Of a stretch of 64,000 nt of DNA, positions 23,490 through 34,403 are shown piece by piece; the stretch's first letter is position 1; every line of letters begins with the position of its first letter. The DNA is from Trema orientale (taxonomy: Eukaryota > Streptophyta > Magnoliopsida > Rosales > Cannabaceae). A program made the translations under genes and the position numbers. Under the pieces are notes generated by a model. That model ran no database searches. It was not told the origin of the DNA and saw nothing but the letters and a program-made list of their open reading frames with translations. The stretch is taken from contig JXTC01000014.1 of NCBI GenBank assembly GCA_002914845.1, forward strand, positions 995,293-1,059,292, read 5' to 3'.

Positions 23490-26238
23490 TTACCTATTTG
23501 TTTCAATAGTCCTCTTTGCAAGCATAAGTGTAAAGAAAACAGGAACCATTGCAGCACATAAATGCTTCAGAGTATACCCACTAACAATGTGATTGGTCCA
23601 ACCATAGATCACCTCATCTGCAACTTGTTCCACCTTAGCTAACACATAAAATCCTGCAATCATTGGAAAAAGAATTTAACCAACATAGAAAATTACTATA
23701 AGATTCGATACAATGAGAAACACAAACCTGCAGCCCAGAGCCAGTATGTCGAGTGTGTGTACATCGGAGGCAATAAGATAGCCATAACAGGAATGACAAC
23801 ACAAGGAATAAGCTGGACCAGATAGTACGGTCGGAGATCATCGAAAAAACTTTAAGAAAAGTAAAAAGTAGTTATATTAGACTAAAATTTAAGATAAGAA
23901 AAACTCGGAATATCTCTAAGCAATGTACTGTTCTATCTATGTTTGCATTAGTTGTTTAAACAATATGTTTCTATTACAAGTCGAGATAAAATAGCACCAT
24001 CTAACAGAAAGGAGAAAAAATAGCACTTCTGGCATTGGATAAATCTAGTAATGGGTAAATGTTGGACAATGTTAGATACGATCCACTCAACCCTGGTTCT
24101 ATCAGCATAACTGATTAGTCCAGTAGCTCTTTATCCTGTGTTTTTTACCTCAGTAAACTCCTTTTACTAGAACCCCAAGTCCTCAGCAAATTTTCCAATA
24201 AGACAAATATGACCTAAAATGAGCACGATGTAACATAGATAATTATAGTGCTTGCCTCCAATACAATATGCTCACTACACCTGCCAAAAGTAGAGGTATG
24301 ATTGATATTGTTCCCTTTTGCTCGTCCAACCTTTCGATTATAAAGATGGCCATGATTGAAGTGAATGCAACAGTCATCTATTATTTCAACAAGAGCTTTA
24401 TTATCAAATTTCATTAAAAAGCATTACATTTGATAATTACATATATACACATATATTTGAAGTAAAGGAAGGGAGTAAATTCACCGGCAGGCGATCCCAC
24501 ACAAGACGTGCATCATTTGGCTTAAGATGGTAGTATGAAGATCCAATACCAACAGCCGTGACACCTATGAAAAAACATGTCCATCCCCAAAGCTCACCTT
24601 GCAATCTTGTTATTTACATTGAAGCATTATCAGTAGTCGTACAACGTAACCTTTTCCTTTTATTACTGAAAAAAATAAATAAAGGATTCACTTTTTCAAT
24701 GGATAGAGCGATAGACAGAGTACAAACTGACACTACCTCAACCTAAAATAGTTCTGATAATGGCAAAACACCAGCCCAATGATACCAATAACAAGGAACG
24801 GGGAATTTGAAATCACGTTGAGTGTATTAGGAATTCCTGCACAGCAAAGGACCCCAACAATTTGAAGAAGGGAGACAGAAAGGAAAAAGACTAAATATTA
24901 GCCTGAAGAATAGAACCATAATAAGACACAATCCAATGTGAACAAAAAAAGTTTCACATGCTCTGGTCAAATGCAGTCCTAACTTTATATTCTTTTTTCC
25001 TTAGTCAAGTTCAAATAGCTGACAAACCTACAAGAATTTTTTATTTTCATAAGAAATGCATAAAATTATCAAAACAATTGAAGAATACAATGCTAATACA
25101 TGAGATCAAGTGGTTCTCTAGTATTGAATTTATGACAAAAACCACATCAATAACAATGAGTCTCCCACTGCCTAAAAAACAGAGCAATTTTACTATTTCA
25201 TAGAAAGAGCAATTTTTAAACTATCTCATAAGGGAAACCAACAAGGATGCCCAATACTTTACTTTATCCCATTAATAGAAGGGTCTATAACCTAATGATG
25301 AATCCTAACAGGAGTCACTGAATGGTGAGAATAATAACCACGAGGATCCCAAACAAGCAAAAGTGAAATCACATCACAAAGGTGTTTTATTAAGAAATCC
25401 ATCGAGAAACCAAAACCTTATTTTTATCCCAAATAGTTTTATACATCCCAATGACAATCTTCAAAATCCCCATGTTTCGCGTCAACCAGAATGCTAAGAA
25501 ATTGCCCCCCACAACAGACCTTCGAAAAGACCCACTCTGAACTGGATGACATATACATAGAAGCTTTTCTCCTTTGCACATCAAAAGTACTAATTTGCGA
25601 TGAGCGTTAAATCTGATAGGATTGTTTACATCCAATAAGGAGATTTGCAAGGCTATCTTGTGTTTTTCTCCCAAGTGCCCCGTAAACTGTAAATAAAACC
25701 ATCATGGGTCAAGGCAGACTCAAGGGTCCAATTCAAATTCATGGCTTGCCTATAGCTATGAATCGTAAAAGTTCACCTATATTTTTTCAGTAAGATATTA
25801 ACCAATTCGAAGGCAGTGCAACGCAGAAAAATTTTGTGTGAATTGATTTTTCCCTTCTTCATCCAACATTCAGTATAAAAGAAAATTTCCTTAGTAGAGA
25901 AATATTTCTACCACTTATTCTAGTGCATTTAATTGGTTGCATTTTTATTCAACTACACTACTCCAATAAATGTCCATTATCAAAAAAAAAAAAAAACCAT
26001 TATCCGCGATTCCTAAAAGAATTGACCTTTCATAAAATATGCAAATCAGAGGTAAATAACAGTACATATAAAGAGAAATGGAAAGCGTTAGAGAGAGAGA
26101 GTGACCAAAGAAGCGGCGGGTGTCGGCGAAAAGGTGGTAGGATTGAGACTGAGGAATGGGTGGTGTGAGGATCATGAGCACTAGGAAAGAGACTGAGAGG
26201 ACCGCAACTCCCCATATGTAAATCGTCCTCTTTCTCAT
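23490..26238 (-). CDS. Ceramidase-family (CREST superfamily) multi-pass membrane protein
   Basis: Six exons on the minus strand (26238-26106, 24836-24737, 24605-24485, 24377-24256, 23849-23728, 23653-23490) join in frame to 253 residues, a normal length for the family. The protein is mostly hydrophobic with about seven membrane segments, starting with RTIYIWGVAVLSVSFLVLMI. Visible landmarks are GIPNTLNVISNFPFLVIGII (44-63), SSYYHLKPND (100-109; the S-x-x-x-H motif), VWDRLPM (conserved Asp at 115), DDLRPYYLVQ, PPMYTHSTYWLWAAGFYVLAK and NHIVSGYTLKHLCAAM. The family uses three His and one Asp around zinc for lipid amide hydrolysis; substrate here is unproven. Two oddities: intron 4 uses a GC donor (AG|GCAAGC at 24255-24254), and residue 226 is Tyr where relatives, as I recall, have the first His of the HxxxH zinc motif. 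Confidence 0.92.
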
Positions 26239-27979
26239 TATTTATCTTCTAAACAAGTTTTCAAGCTTCCAAAATGTCCACGCCCAGGACCCTCGACCTC
26301 TCCTGCGATTGATTCCCCTCAACAAATCCGGCTGCGGTTCTAGTCGAGATTTCTTTCTTTTATTTTTTCTCTTTATTTCTTGCTTTCTTTTATTTTTTTT
26401 ACCCCAAAAAAAACGTGTTTTATATAAGTCAGGTGATAAATGCTAACGGATCTTTCCTTTGGCATTCATAGTCGTTAACTTGACTTCTTTTTGGGATAGT
26501 ACTACTTTTATGATACTTGGTATTTTACCGTGTTGTCCGATTTGTACCTTCTTTTTTTTTATTTATTATTAATATTGATTTTTAAATGTAAAATTTGCTA
26601 TAAATTTATATCATAGCACATCGGTTAATTTACTACAATGATTTGATAAATTTATTTTTGAATCAATTTTTACATAATTTATTTTAATTTTTTAAATGAC
26701 ATTTATTTTAATTTTTTAAATGACGTCTTAGAAAATTAACTGCTCTAAATTAGTATCAGAATATAAATTTTTAATAAATTTCAAAGTTAATTAGTATCAG
26801 AATATAAATTTTTAATAAATTTCAAAGTTAATGGTCAATATTGATAATAATCATAACAGAAAGTATAACTTGAACAAAGTGTAAAAATACAATGTATAAA
26901 AATAATTTTTTCCCTTCCATTTTATGGTCTAAAATTCCATTTTGTAAAAAATTTTCCAGTGTCATTATTGCTTATTACTTGTGTAAAGTTCGTTTCCATT
27001 TCACAGATTAAAATATAACCAAACAAAAAACAATGACCTTAATCAGCTAGAAAATAAAGTGAAATATTGGTCCAGATTTTCAATTGCTTTGTGTAGGAAA
27101 AATTATATCTCATGACTCTGGAAATTTCCATAATCCAAAATGGTTCAAGTGAAACTGAAAAAGTACTAAAAGAATAAGCAACTTTCTATACAAACGAGTT
27201 TTGTAACCCGCGCTTTTGCTACAGTTTAAGTACAGAATATTGTGAGTTGGTATAAGAAATATGATGAATTGTTATATTACACGAAAGATTATATGTAGAA
27301 TATTTGTTATACTATTTATAATATAAAATAATGAGTTGTTATATTATTGTATGTACTTGCTAAATATGATAATTACAGGTTTAGGCTTTCTCTGTTTAAA
27401 TATTATGGTAAAATTGTAATGGTGGTATATATTTGCACAAATTATGTTTCTGGTTTTAGGTTGGAGGACATCACATTCGAGTTGAGAGGGTATGCCCTCG
27501 CAGGAAAATGAAAAGAGATTAAATTTCTCTCTACGATCATAAGAGAACTAGCTTGGTGGGTAATCTTCCATTTGGGTAATCAGTCTAGATAAATATAATA
27601 TTAAATCTAAATATAAGAAAATCAAATACATAATGAGAATAAAACTTGCTTAATGATTTTACAACAATATAATAATTTTATAATAATATTAATAACAATC
27701 CATTTTACTTTTTTCCTTGTCTTCTTTCATACTAAGATCTTTATCCCTTCCTTTGTCAACCGAAGTACTGAATTTTTTCACCACCAATCATATATAACTA
27801 ATATTTTATGTCTATTATATTTATATGATATATATGTATCCATATAAATCATACCCAAATAAAATATAAATATATACAATATTTAACTCAGATATGTAGA
27901 AATATCATCAATATATGACAAATTTGTTAGATAATGTATTTTCAACTATTTATTTAGCTACCTAAGAAATTTTCTCTCT
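26239..27979. other. Promoter side of the ceramidase-family gene and AT-rich spacer
   Basis: 26239-26345 is more GC-rich than its surroundings and probably 5' UTR. Beyond it are two tandem duplications: a 24-bp unit at about 26682-26725 (TTTATTTTAATTTTTTAAAT) and a 41-43 bp unit at about 26749-26832 (TTAGTATCAGAATATAAAT). No other gene is recognised. Confidence 0.45.
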
Positions 27980-30900
27980 CTTACGAAAGAAAAATATTTC
28001 TGGAAATTAATTAAACATATGAAAGAATATATATATATATATAATAAAGAATTTGCTATATACAATATATCAATTGAATAATAGAAAGAAGGTCATAAGA
28101 ATATAACTAAGGACTACGCAAAAACTACCAGATGAATAATGACCCAGAAAAGAAAAAGAAAATGATTATAAAAAACAGAATTAAGAAACAATACTCAAAT
28201 AAGATTATAAAAAAAGGGGGAAAGAAGAAAAAAGATTCAAAATACAAGAAACTGGAGGAACATAGAAAAAAAATTAAAGAAAAATCAAAGTATATCTGCT
28301 AGAATAAACAAAAGGCCTCAATAGATATACCAAAAACCCATCCAAATTCCTCAATAGATCTAATAATAAAGAACTGTTTTATTCAGACTAAAAACAACTG
28401 AAGTGAAAAGACCAAATTACTATGCCCACATAAAAATCAGAGAAAGAATCTTAGGAGCAAAAACGTAGTATAAAAAAGTAGAGTTTGCCAAAAAAATCTC
28501 AAACCAAATAATCGATTCTTACAACACTCGGACAACCAAAAACTGTAAAACCACTCCTTAACAACAAAATACATCTATAACAACAAACCATATCTATTAT
28601 ACACTGAAAAAAAAAAGTTATTATACATAGCAATTTTCGGGCAATCAGTATAGTACTCCATATAATAAAAAAAATGAATACTCATCACTGTCAAATATAT
28701 AAAAATTATAAAATACAACTAAAAAAGAGAGAAATAGAACCGAGGAAAAGGAAAGATAAAAAAAGAAGGAAGAAAGGACGCAATAAATGGACCAAAAAAA
28801 GAGAAACATCTTAAATACAGGAATACGAAAAGGAATATAATAATATTTTATAACATCTAACCTGGAAATAAAAGGATAAATACTCAATAAAAGGACAAAT
28901 AAAGAAAATATTTGAAACATAGAAACACAAAATAAAATATGACAATATTTTCCAACATCCAGTCCAAAAATAAGGACTCAAACATTTAAATAGAATAAAT
29001 GCAAAGCATACAGTATATATTAATTAAGGACATAAGAAAATATAGCTAAAACTGAATAAGATAATATTTAATCAAACACCCTAACAGTACATGATATTAT
29101 ATACAATAACTAAGAAATAAATATATCAATAGCATATGAATAATGTAAAGAATACTTATTAATTAACAACATAATAAAATACAGGTATAACTTAAAGAAT
29201 AAAAAAAAAACATAAGCAGATATGATAAAGCATAATAAATAGATGTAATACTTGAAATATTTCTATGAAAGAGCCTTCAAAACTAACTTTCTGAAAAGTA
29301 TATATTGTACAAAGAGCATAGAAGAGAAGAAAAAAAATAGCAAACACAACGTAAGAGGGTGATGATAAATTCAGTCAATTATCAGTAAGCAGAAAGATAA
29401 ACAAAAATAGAATATGAAGAGTTAAAACGGTAACTTCAATAGACGTAATTAAATAAGAGTAAGAGAGACATATAAGACATTAAAGTATAACTAAACAGGC
29501 GGCAACATCTGAAACAAATTTGTAATAAAAGAAATATATATTTTAAAAAAAGAAGCCTATTGAACAGAATAGCTAAAGTAACTAAATAATGAAAATAAGT
29601 ATTATTTTGCTTAAATATAACAAAAAACTCCAAAAAATATTTTAGAAAAAAAAAGTCCTTCAGTTTTCTACTCTGTTTTCAATTCTTCCTTTTATTTTTT
29701 TTTATTTTTGCTTTTTTCTCTCTCTATTTTTTTTCTCTCCCCAATCTGAATAACATAAGAAAATAGGAAAAACATTGATTAAGTCTGTATAAAAAGCTCT
29801 GAAGTCACAAATACAAATAGACAAATCATTTAAACCAATACCAGGGATCATAATTAATATAAAAAAAATCAAAAAGAGATAACAAATATCAAAGGAAAAA
29901 AAACTCCAGAATACTCTAAAAATCTAAAGACACAAAAGAAAATATCCACAAATCAGTATGTAGACGCACACAAATATATATACACACATTTTTATCAAAA
30001 TTATACCACAGAATAAAACCATAAAAAATATCACGATATTAAAGAAAAAAATTAATGGCTAACAAAACTGTGGCAACTTAATAACTAAAAAGGCCAACAA
30101 AAATAATTTCAAAACAGATCCTAATTTCTAATTAAGGCCGAAAACCCAAGATCAAAAGAACCCAACCAACCCATGATAACCCCATCAAACTAAGACAACA
30201 AATTGACCACAATGAACGTAGCCATCGAATATTTCTAGGGTAAAACATATTCAAAACAACAGAAATTATTTCATACAATATGAACAAAAACAAAGCTCTA
30301 GTGAACAACAACCAAAAATAAAGAGAAAATAGCACAAAAATATGGGGAAAAAAACAATGTTTTAGAGAGAGAAAATATCCGAGCACATCTCAGATCTATG
30401 CAACGAAGCCCACATCAACGAACAGAAAATAAAAAAACGGAAGGTAAAAGGCAGAAATAGGATTAAAAAAAAGAAATACATGCCCAAAAACGTAATTAGA
30501 AGACATTTTTATAGCACCAATAGATGAAGGAAAAAAAAACACAAACCATGTCATGCATAAAGAAAAATAAACCTCAAATATACAATGATTCAAAGTAGAG
30601 GAAAATATTATACACAAAAATTAAAAAAAAAGGTTGCTAAAGAACTAAATTTCAGAAAGAAAAAATTACCGGACAAAGAGATGGGAACCACCACAGCAAC
30701 AAAAAGCTCTAGAACGACTAAATTGCAGCAAAATCTACGTCTAAGCAAGCGGATTTGAATTAATAAACTAAAGATCAAAGAAAATAGGATAAAAAAAATA
30801 AAAGACAAAACAACCAAATCGAAGAATCCTAAGGAGAAACACCGAAATGAAAAGAGAGAAACTGAGAGAATAACAATTATAAATAAAACAAACAAAGAAA

Positions 30901-31200
30901 AAAAAAAAAGAAAAAAGATCTTAAAGAAAAGAAGAAAAAACACATCAGGTACAAAGAAGAAAGAAAAAAGGAAGCATCGAGAAATAAAAATCCAAAATAT
31001 ATGGGAACAATACAAGAGATTGATGCTATATTGTCAAGCAAAGTCAGAAAGAAGAAAAAGGAAGGATTGAGAAATAATAAGCCAGAAAATATGGGAACAA
31101 TGCAAGAGATTGATGCTATACTGTGAGGTGGAATAACCAAAACCAAGTGAAATGCCGGAAAACTCCACCCATATCCCTCATGCAAACAACATAAAAAAAG
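27980..31200. other. Strand-asymmetric, A-rich/T-poor block
   Basis: For about 3.2 kb the plus strand is dominated by A with little T and moderate G/C, for example around 28200-28270 and 30640-30990. The minus strand correspondingly shows long Phe/Leu/Ser-rich open frames that are composition artefacts. Near the right end a 90-bp unit (ending GGGAACAATRCAAGAGATTG) is tandemly repeated at 30970-31059 and 31060-31130. I could not identify a transposase, RT or known gene in any frame, nor clear LTR or TIR boundaries. Confidence 0.5.
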
Positions 31201-32029
31201 GTTAATCCAGTGAAATCAAGGCTAATAAAAATGAAAGGACCGAATAATTGGACCTACTCAGATCATATACCCTGTTTGAAGGGCAAAAAAAGAATTATAG
31301 CTCCACAAATCATAATCAGTTTGACTCTACCCATCCCCCAGAAATTACAGAAATAGCTCTACACAAAATTCAGCCTACACTACATCCCAGGGACAAGAAT
31401 GTCAAATTTGGCCAATAAAATCAACGGAAAAAATTAAAAAAAAAATGGTACTCTTATTTGCACAATAAAAGCAGTATGTGTGAACAGTATTCAGTTGTCC
31501 CTCTATAATTATATATAATAATATGGTCCCATAAGTAACTCACTAGAGATAAGCCACTTTATATACAAAATACCGAATCTAACTTCAACAAATTCCATAC
31601 AAACGTATAAGCCACTTTCTAAACGAAATATTTTGAAATCTGACGTATCCCACGAATTACTTTCCATAATCTAAATGGTTCTATAACCAACTTTCCATAG
31701 TTGGACCTATCTTCTTATAAGCTACAAAATACTATATAAGTTTTCTATATTTGAATGAAAGTTTTGTCTCTATGACACTTATTCATACGAAATATTATCA
31801 AACTAGTACTAAGTCCCAAAACAACAAGTCCATCTACTATGGCACATTATCTTCAATAATCTTGAGTAAGTCGGAATGGAGTTGTTCATCATCACTATCA
31901 TAGAACATGGCCTAAACATCCCTTGATGGTTCATCTTTTACTTCACTGTTCCTGAACATATGTATAGTCAAAAAACATGAAAAACGAATTCATAACAATC
32001 TGCAACTATACGATTACTACCAGAGCCTA
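31201..32029. other. AT-rich spacer
   Basis: No gene is recognised. The A-rich bias ends within the first 250 bases. The last part may still belong to the Mutator relic that follows. Confidence 0.35.
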
Positions 32030-32952
32030 CTTCTGCGGGCACTTGTTTCTTCCTAGACCTTGCTCACTTGCTTAAAGGCTTCTTAAGGATTGTTGCACTT
32101 TTGCATCCCCTAGAATTATAGCCTAGAGGTGCACATTGGGCTGGTTTTCGATTTTTTTGGTTTTGAGGGTTTTGAGGGAAGTGGAAACCGAAATTGAGTT
32201 AAGTGAAGTTTGGATTTTTTAGATTCGGTCAGATTTTATCAAGTTTGGGTTTGACAGCTTTAAGCCTATAAGCTTAAGAGAGGAAAAACTATTCAAGCCC
32301 ATGAGATTTTAAGGGTTTTTCTCCTATTCAGTTAGAATTTGGGCCACTTTCAGACTAATTAAGTGTCTCTTGAACCAAATATAAGACTCCTAATTCAAGA
32401 CATAAAAACTCCTACGTATTTTTTTAAATGCAATTATTTTATCTTTTATTTAAAGAAAAATTAAAATTTCAAGTTCGATAACCGAACCAGAATGTGTAAC
32501 TCGTAATCGAATCAAAAGTTGTTCGGTTTAGGTTGAACTAGAAGATTTCAGAATTTTTCTAGTAAGATAAAATATTTGACAAGTTTTATCAGGTCAACGG
32601 GTGGATCAGGTTTCTAGATAATTTTTGTACTCCTATTATGACCTATGCCACAATAATTATGGCATTGTGCCTTCAATATAGTAAGTCCTTGTGGTACCAA
32701 CTCTTTTTCCAAATGGATCATTTCTCCTTTTTGTTATTGATCGTCTTCGTTATCCATTCACCTTTGGAGACTTAAGCATCTTGGATTTGGTAAATAATGG
32801 CCACAAGTCCTTTGATGGAACGGGTGTAGCACCTCTGAAAGACCTTTTCCATGCTTCAGTGTGAAAATAAAGGTGTGTATTGTTCTCCTTTTTTGTATTA
32901 TTCTGTTGATATAGGGTAATGCATGAACTCAAGGTATACCATTTGATTGCCA
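32030..32952 (-). pseudogene. Mutator-like transposase C-terminal relic, split by a 0.5-kb insertion
   Basis: The minus strand reads HLYFHTEAWKRSF...VPSKDLWPL (about 32880-32790), which matches the region between the SWIM zinc finger and the C-terminal zinc knuckle of plant MULE transposases. Downstream, CHNYCGIGHN (about 32672-32640) is the first half of a CCHC knuckle. The second half, NSRGCKSATILKKPLSK, appears at about 32122-32072. Between them lies roughly 510 bp of unrelated sequence (32124-32634) flanked by ATTATAGCC and ATTATGACC (7 of 9 identical). In-frame stops show the gene is dead. Confidence 0.6.
32124..32634. mobile_element. Insertion within the Mutator relic
   Basis: About 510 bp interrupt the zinc-knuckle coding region. 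The flanking 9-mers are similar but not identical (7 of 9), as expected for an old 9-bp duplication, or by chance. The sequence begins near AGGTGCACATTGGGCTGG, a motif I associate with short plant non-autonomous elements, but no family is assigned. Confidence 0.4.
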
Positions 32953-33391
32953 ATATCTAAAATCACAAACTCGTTGGTCTAGTTTAACCCTTACCATAGT
33001 ATCATTTAACTGTTAGATGAGTTTTATTATTTACCTTGTTTTCAAGTGTCGTGATAAATTAATTTCACATAGTTTGTTTAGGAATTAGGATAGTCCTTTG
33101 GGGCTGTTTGGTATAGGGAGTTCCAAGTTTTTAGATACCTGGGAAAGCTGAGGAGGGTCATGTGACTATCTGGGAATCTGAAAAATTGTATTTAGTTGGG
33201 TATTGGAATCTTATCTCTGATTCTTAGGAATGTCCTAAATCTGTGTTTGATTACGTATGGGAATGTACAAAAATTTTATATTTTGTCTGAAATACTTTTA
33301 ATAATAATTTTTATTTGTATTTTTACATACTTAATTAACATAATATATTATAAAAATCATAAGTTTAATTTTTTCAGAATATAATTTTTTA

Positions 33392-33486
33392 GGGCTGTTT
33401 GGTATAGGGAGTTCCAAGTTTTTAGATACCTGGGAAAGCTGAGGAGGGTCATGTGACTATCTGGGAATCTGAAAAATTGTATTTAG
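33392..33486 (+). repeat. Exact 95-bp direct duplicate of 33101-33195
   Basis: The segment beginning GGGCTGTTTGGTATAGGG and ending ATTGTATTTAG is identical, base for base by eye, to 33101-33195. The second copy is followed immediately by a single N (33487). Identity of this level inside an otherwise decayed transposon points to a local assembly artefact or a very recent duplication. Confidence 0.9.
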
Positions 33487-33832
33487 NATAATAAAATAAT
33501 AATAAATTTAATTATGTAAAAAATAAATATGTCACAAGGACCATATTTGTTATATATTATCATGTGGCAAAGTTGGTAGATTCATATCAACTAACATAAT
33601 TAATTAATTATGAAATGCAACAATTTCATATCAAATTACAGATTTCAAAAGCTTCATTCCATAAGAGCTCCAAAATAGAATATATTTATATCATATATCA
33701 TTTTTCATTCAAATTGTCTACTACATGAGAAAGATATCAACTTTCCTAGAGTTATCACAAAAGATAGAAAATGTTACAATCCCACCATTTCCAAAGTTTC
33801 ATCCTAAATTAAAAAAAGCACGTCAAAAGTTG

Positions 33833-34403
33833 TCAACAAAGTTTATAAACATGATATAATGCTACAACTTCAAAAGATAATACATTTACATGAGGGTGAG
33901 CATTTACATGTATAGTATGAGTAGAATAATACAGACACTCATCCAAGAAATAAAACGTTACCTTGTGGAACTTTAAGCCCATTCGTCCTAGATATAACAT
34001 CTCGTAAGACTCTAGAGTCGGCAACTGAAGCCTCTCATCCAAGTAAGACATAAATAAATTGCATATCTGGTGAGACCACCCCTAGTATATTTGTAGCAAT
34101 TTCATTCTTTCTAATCCGATACCTAGGCCTATATGATGCTAGAACATTGACCTTAATATATGTTCTATCTAGTACTCCCAATCAATTTTTAAACCATTTC
34201 TACCTTTCATCAGTTGGATTATCAAGAATTGGTTCAGAATTCTTTTACAATAACTCATGAAGACGTAACAAAGCTTTTAAAACTATATTGAATTATCTAC
34301 TGACAGTTTCATTAGAACGTACAAATTGACGTCTCATAATTCTATTCTTAATATCGTGGGCAATAATATATAAAAATATAGCTACCATTTCTTCCACGTC
34401 CAT
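33833..34403 (-). pseudogene. Harbinger-type transposase (DDE_4-like) pseudogene
   Basis: The minus-strand frame from 34403 reads MDVEEMVAIFLYIIAHDIKN, then VRSNETVSR, KALLRLHELL, DRTYIKVNVLASYRPRYR, NEIATNILG and SVADSRVLRD, all in the order found in plant PIF/Harbinger-like nucleases, including the first catalytic-Asp neighbourhood (LD-[RG]-TYI). At least four in-frame stops occur in the N-terminal half alone (after VSR, HELL, TDER and WFKN), so it cannot encode a working transposase. Confidence 0.75.

Noticed and set aside
25390..25674. 94-residue minus-strand open frame in intron 1 of the ceramidase-family gene
   Set aside because: No recognisable motif, not in frame with flanking exons, and the family protein is complete without it.
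28645..31185. Several Phe/Leu-rich minus-strand open frames
   Set aside because: They arise from the A-rich plus strand; no domain, start context or splice structure supports them.
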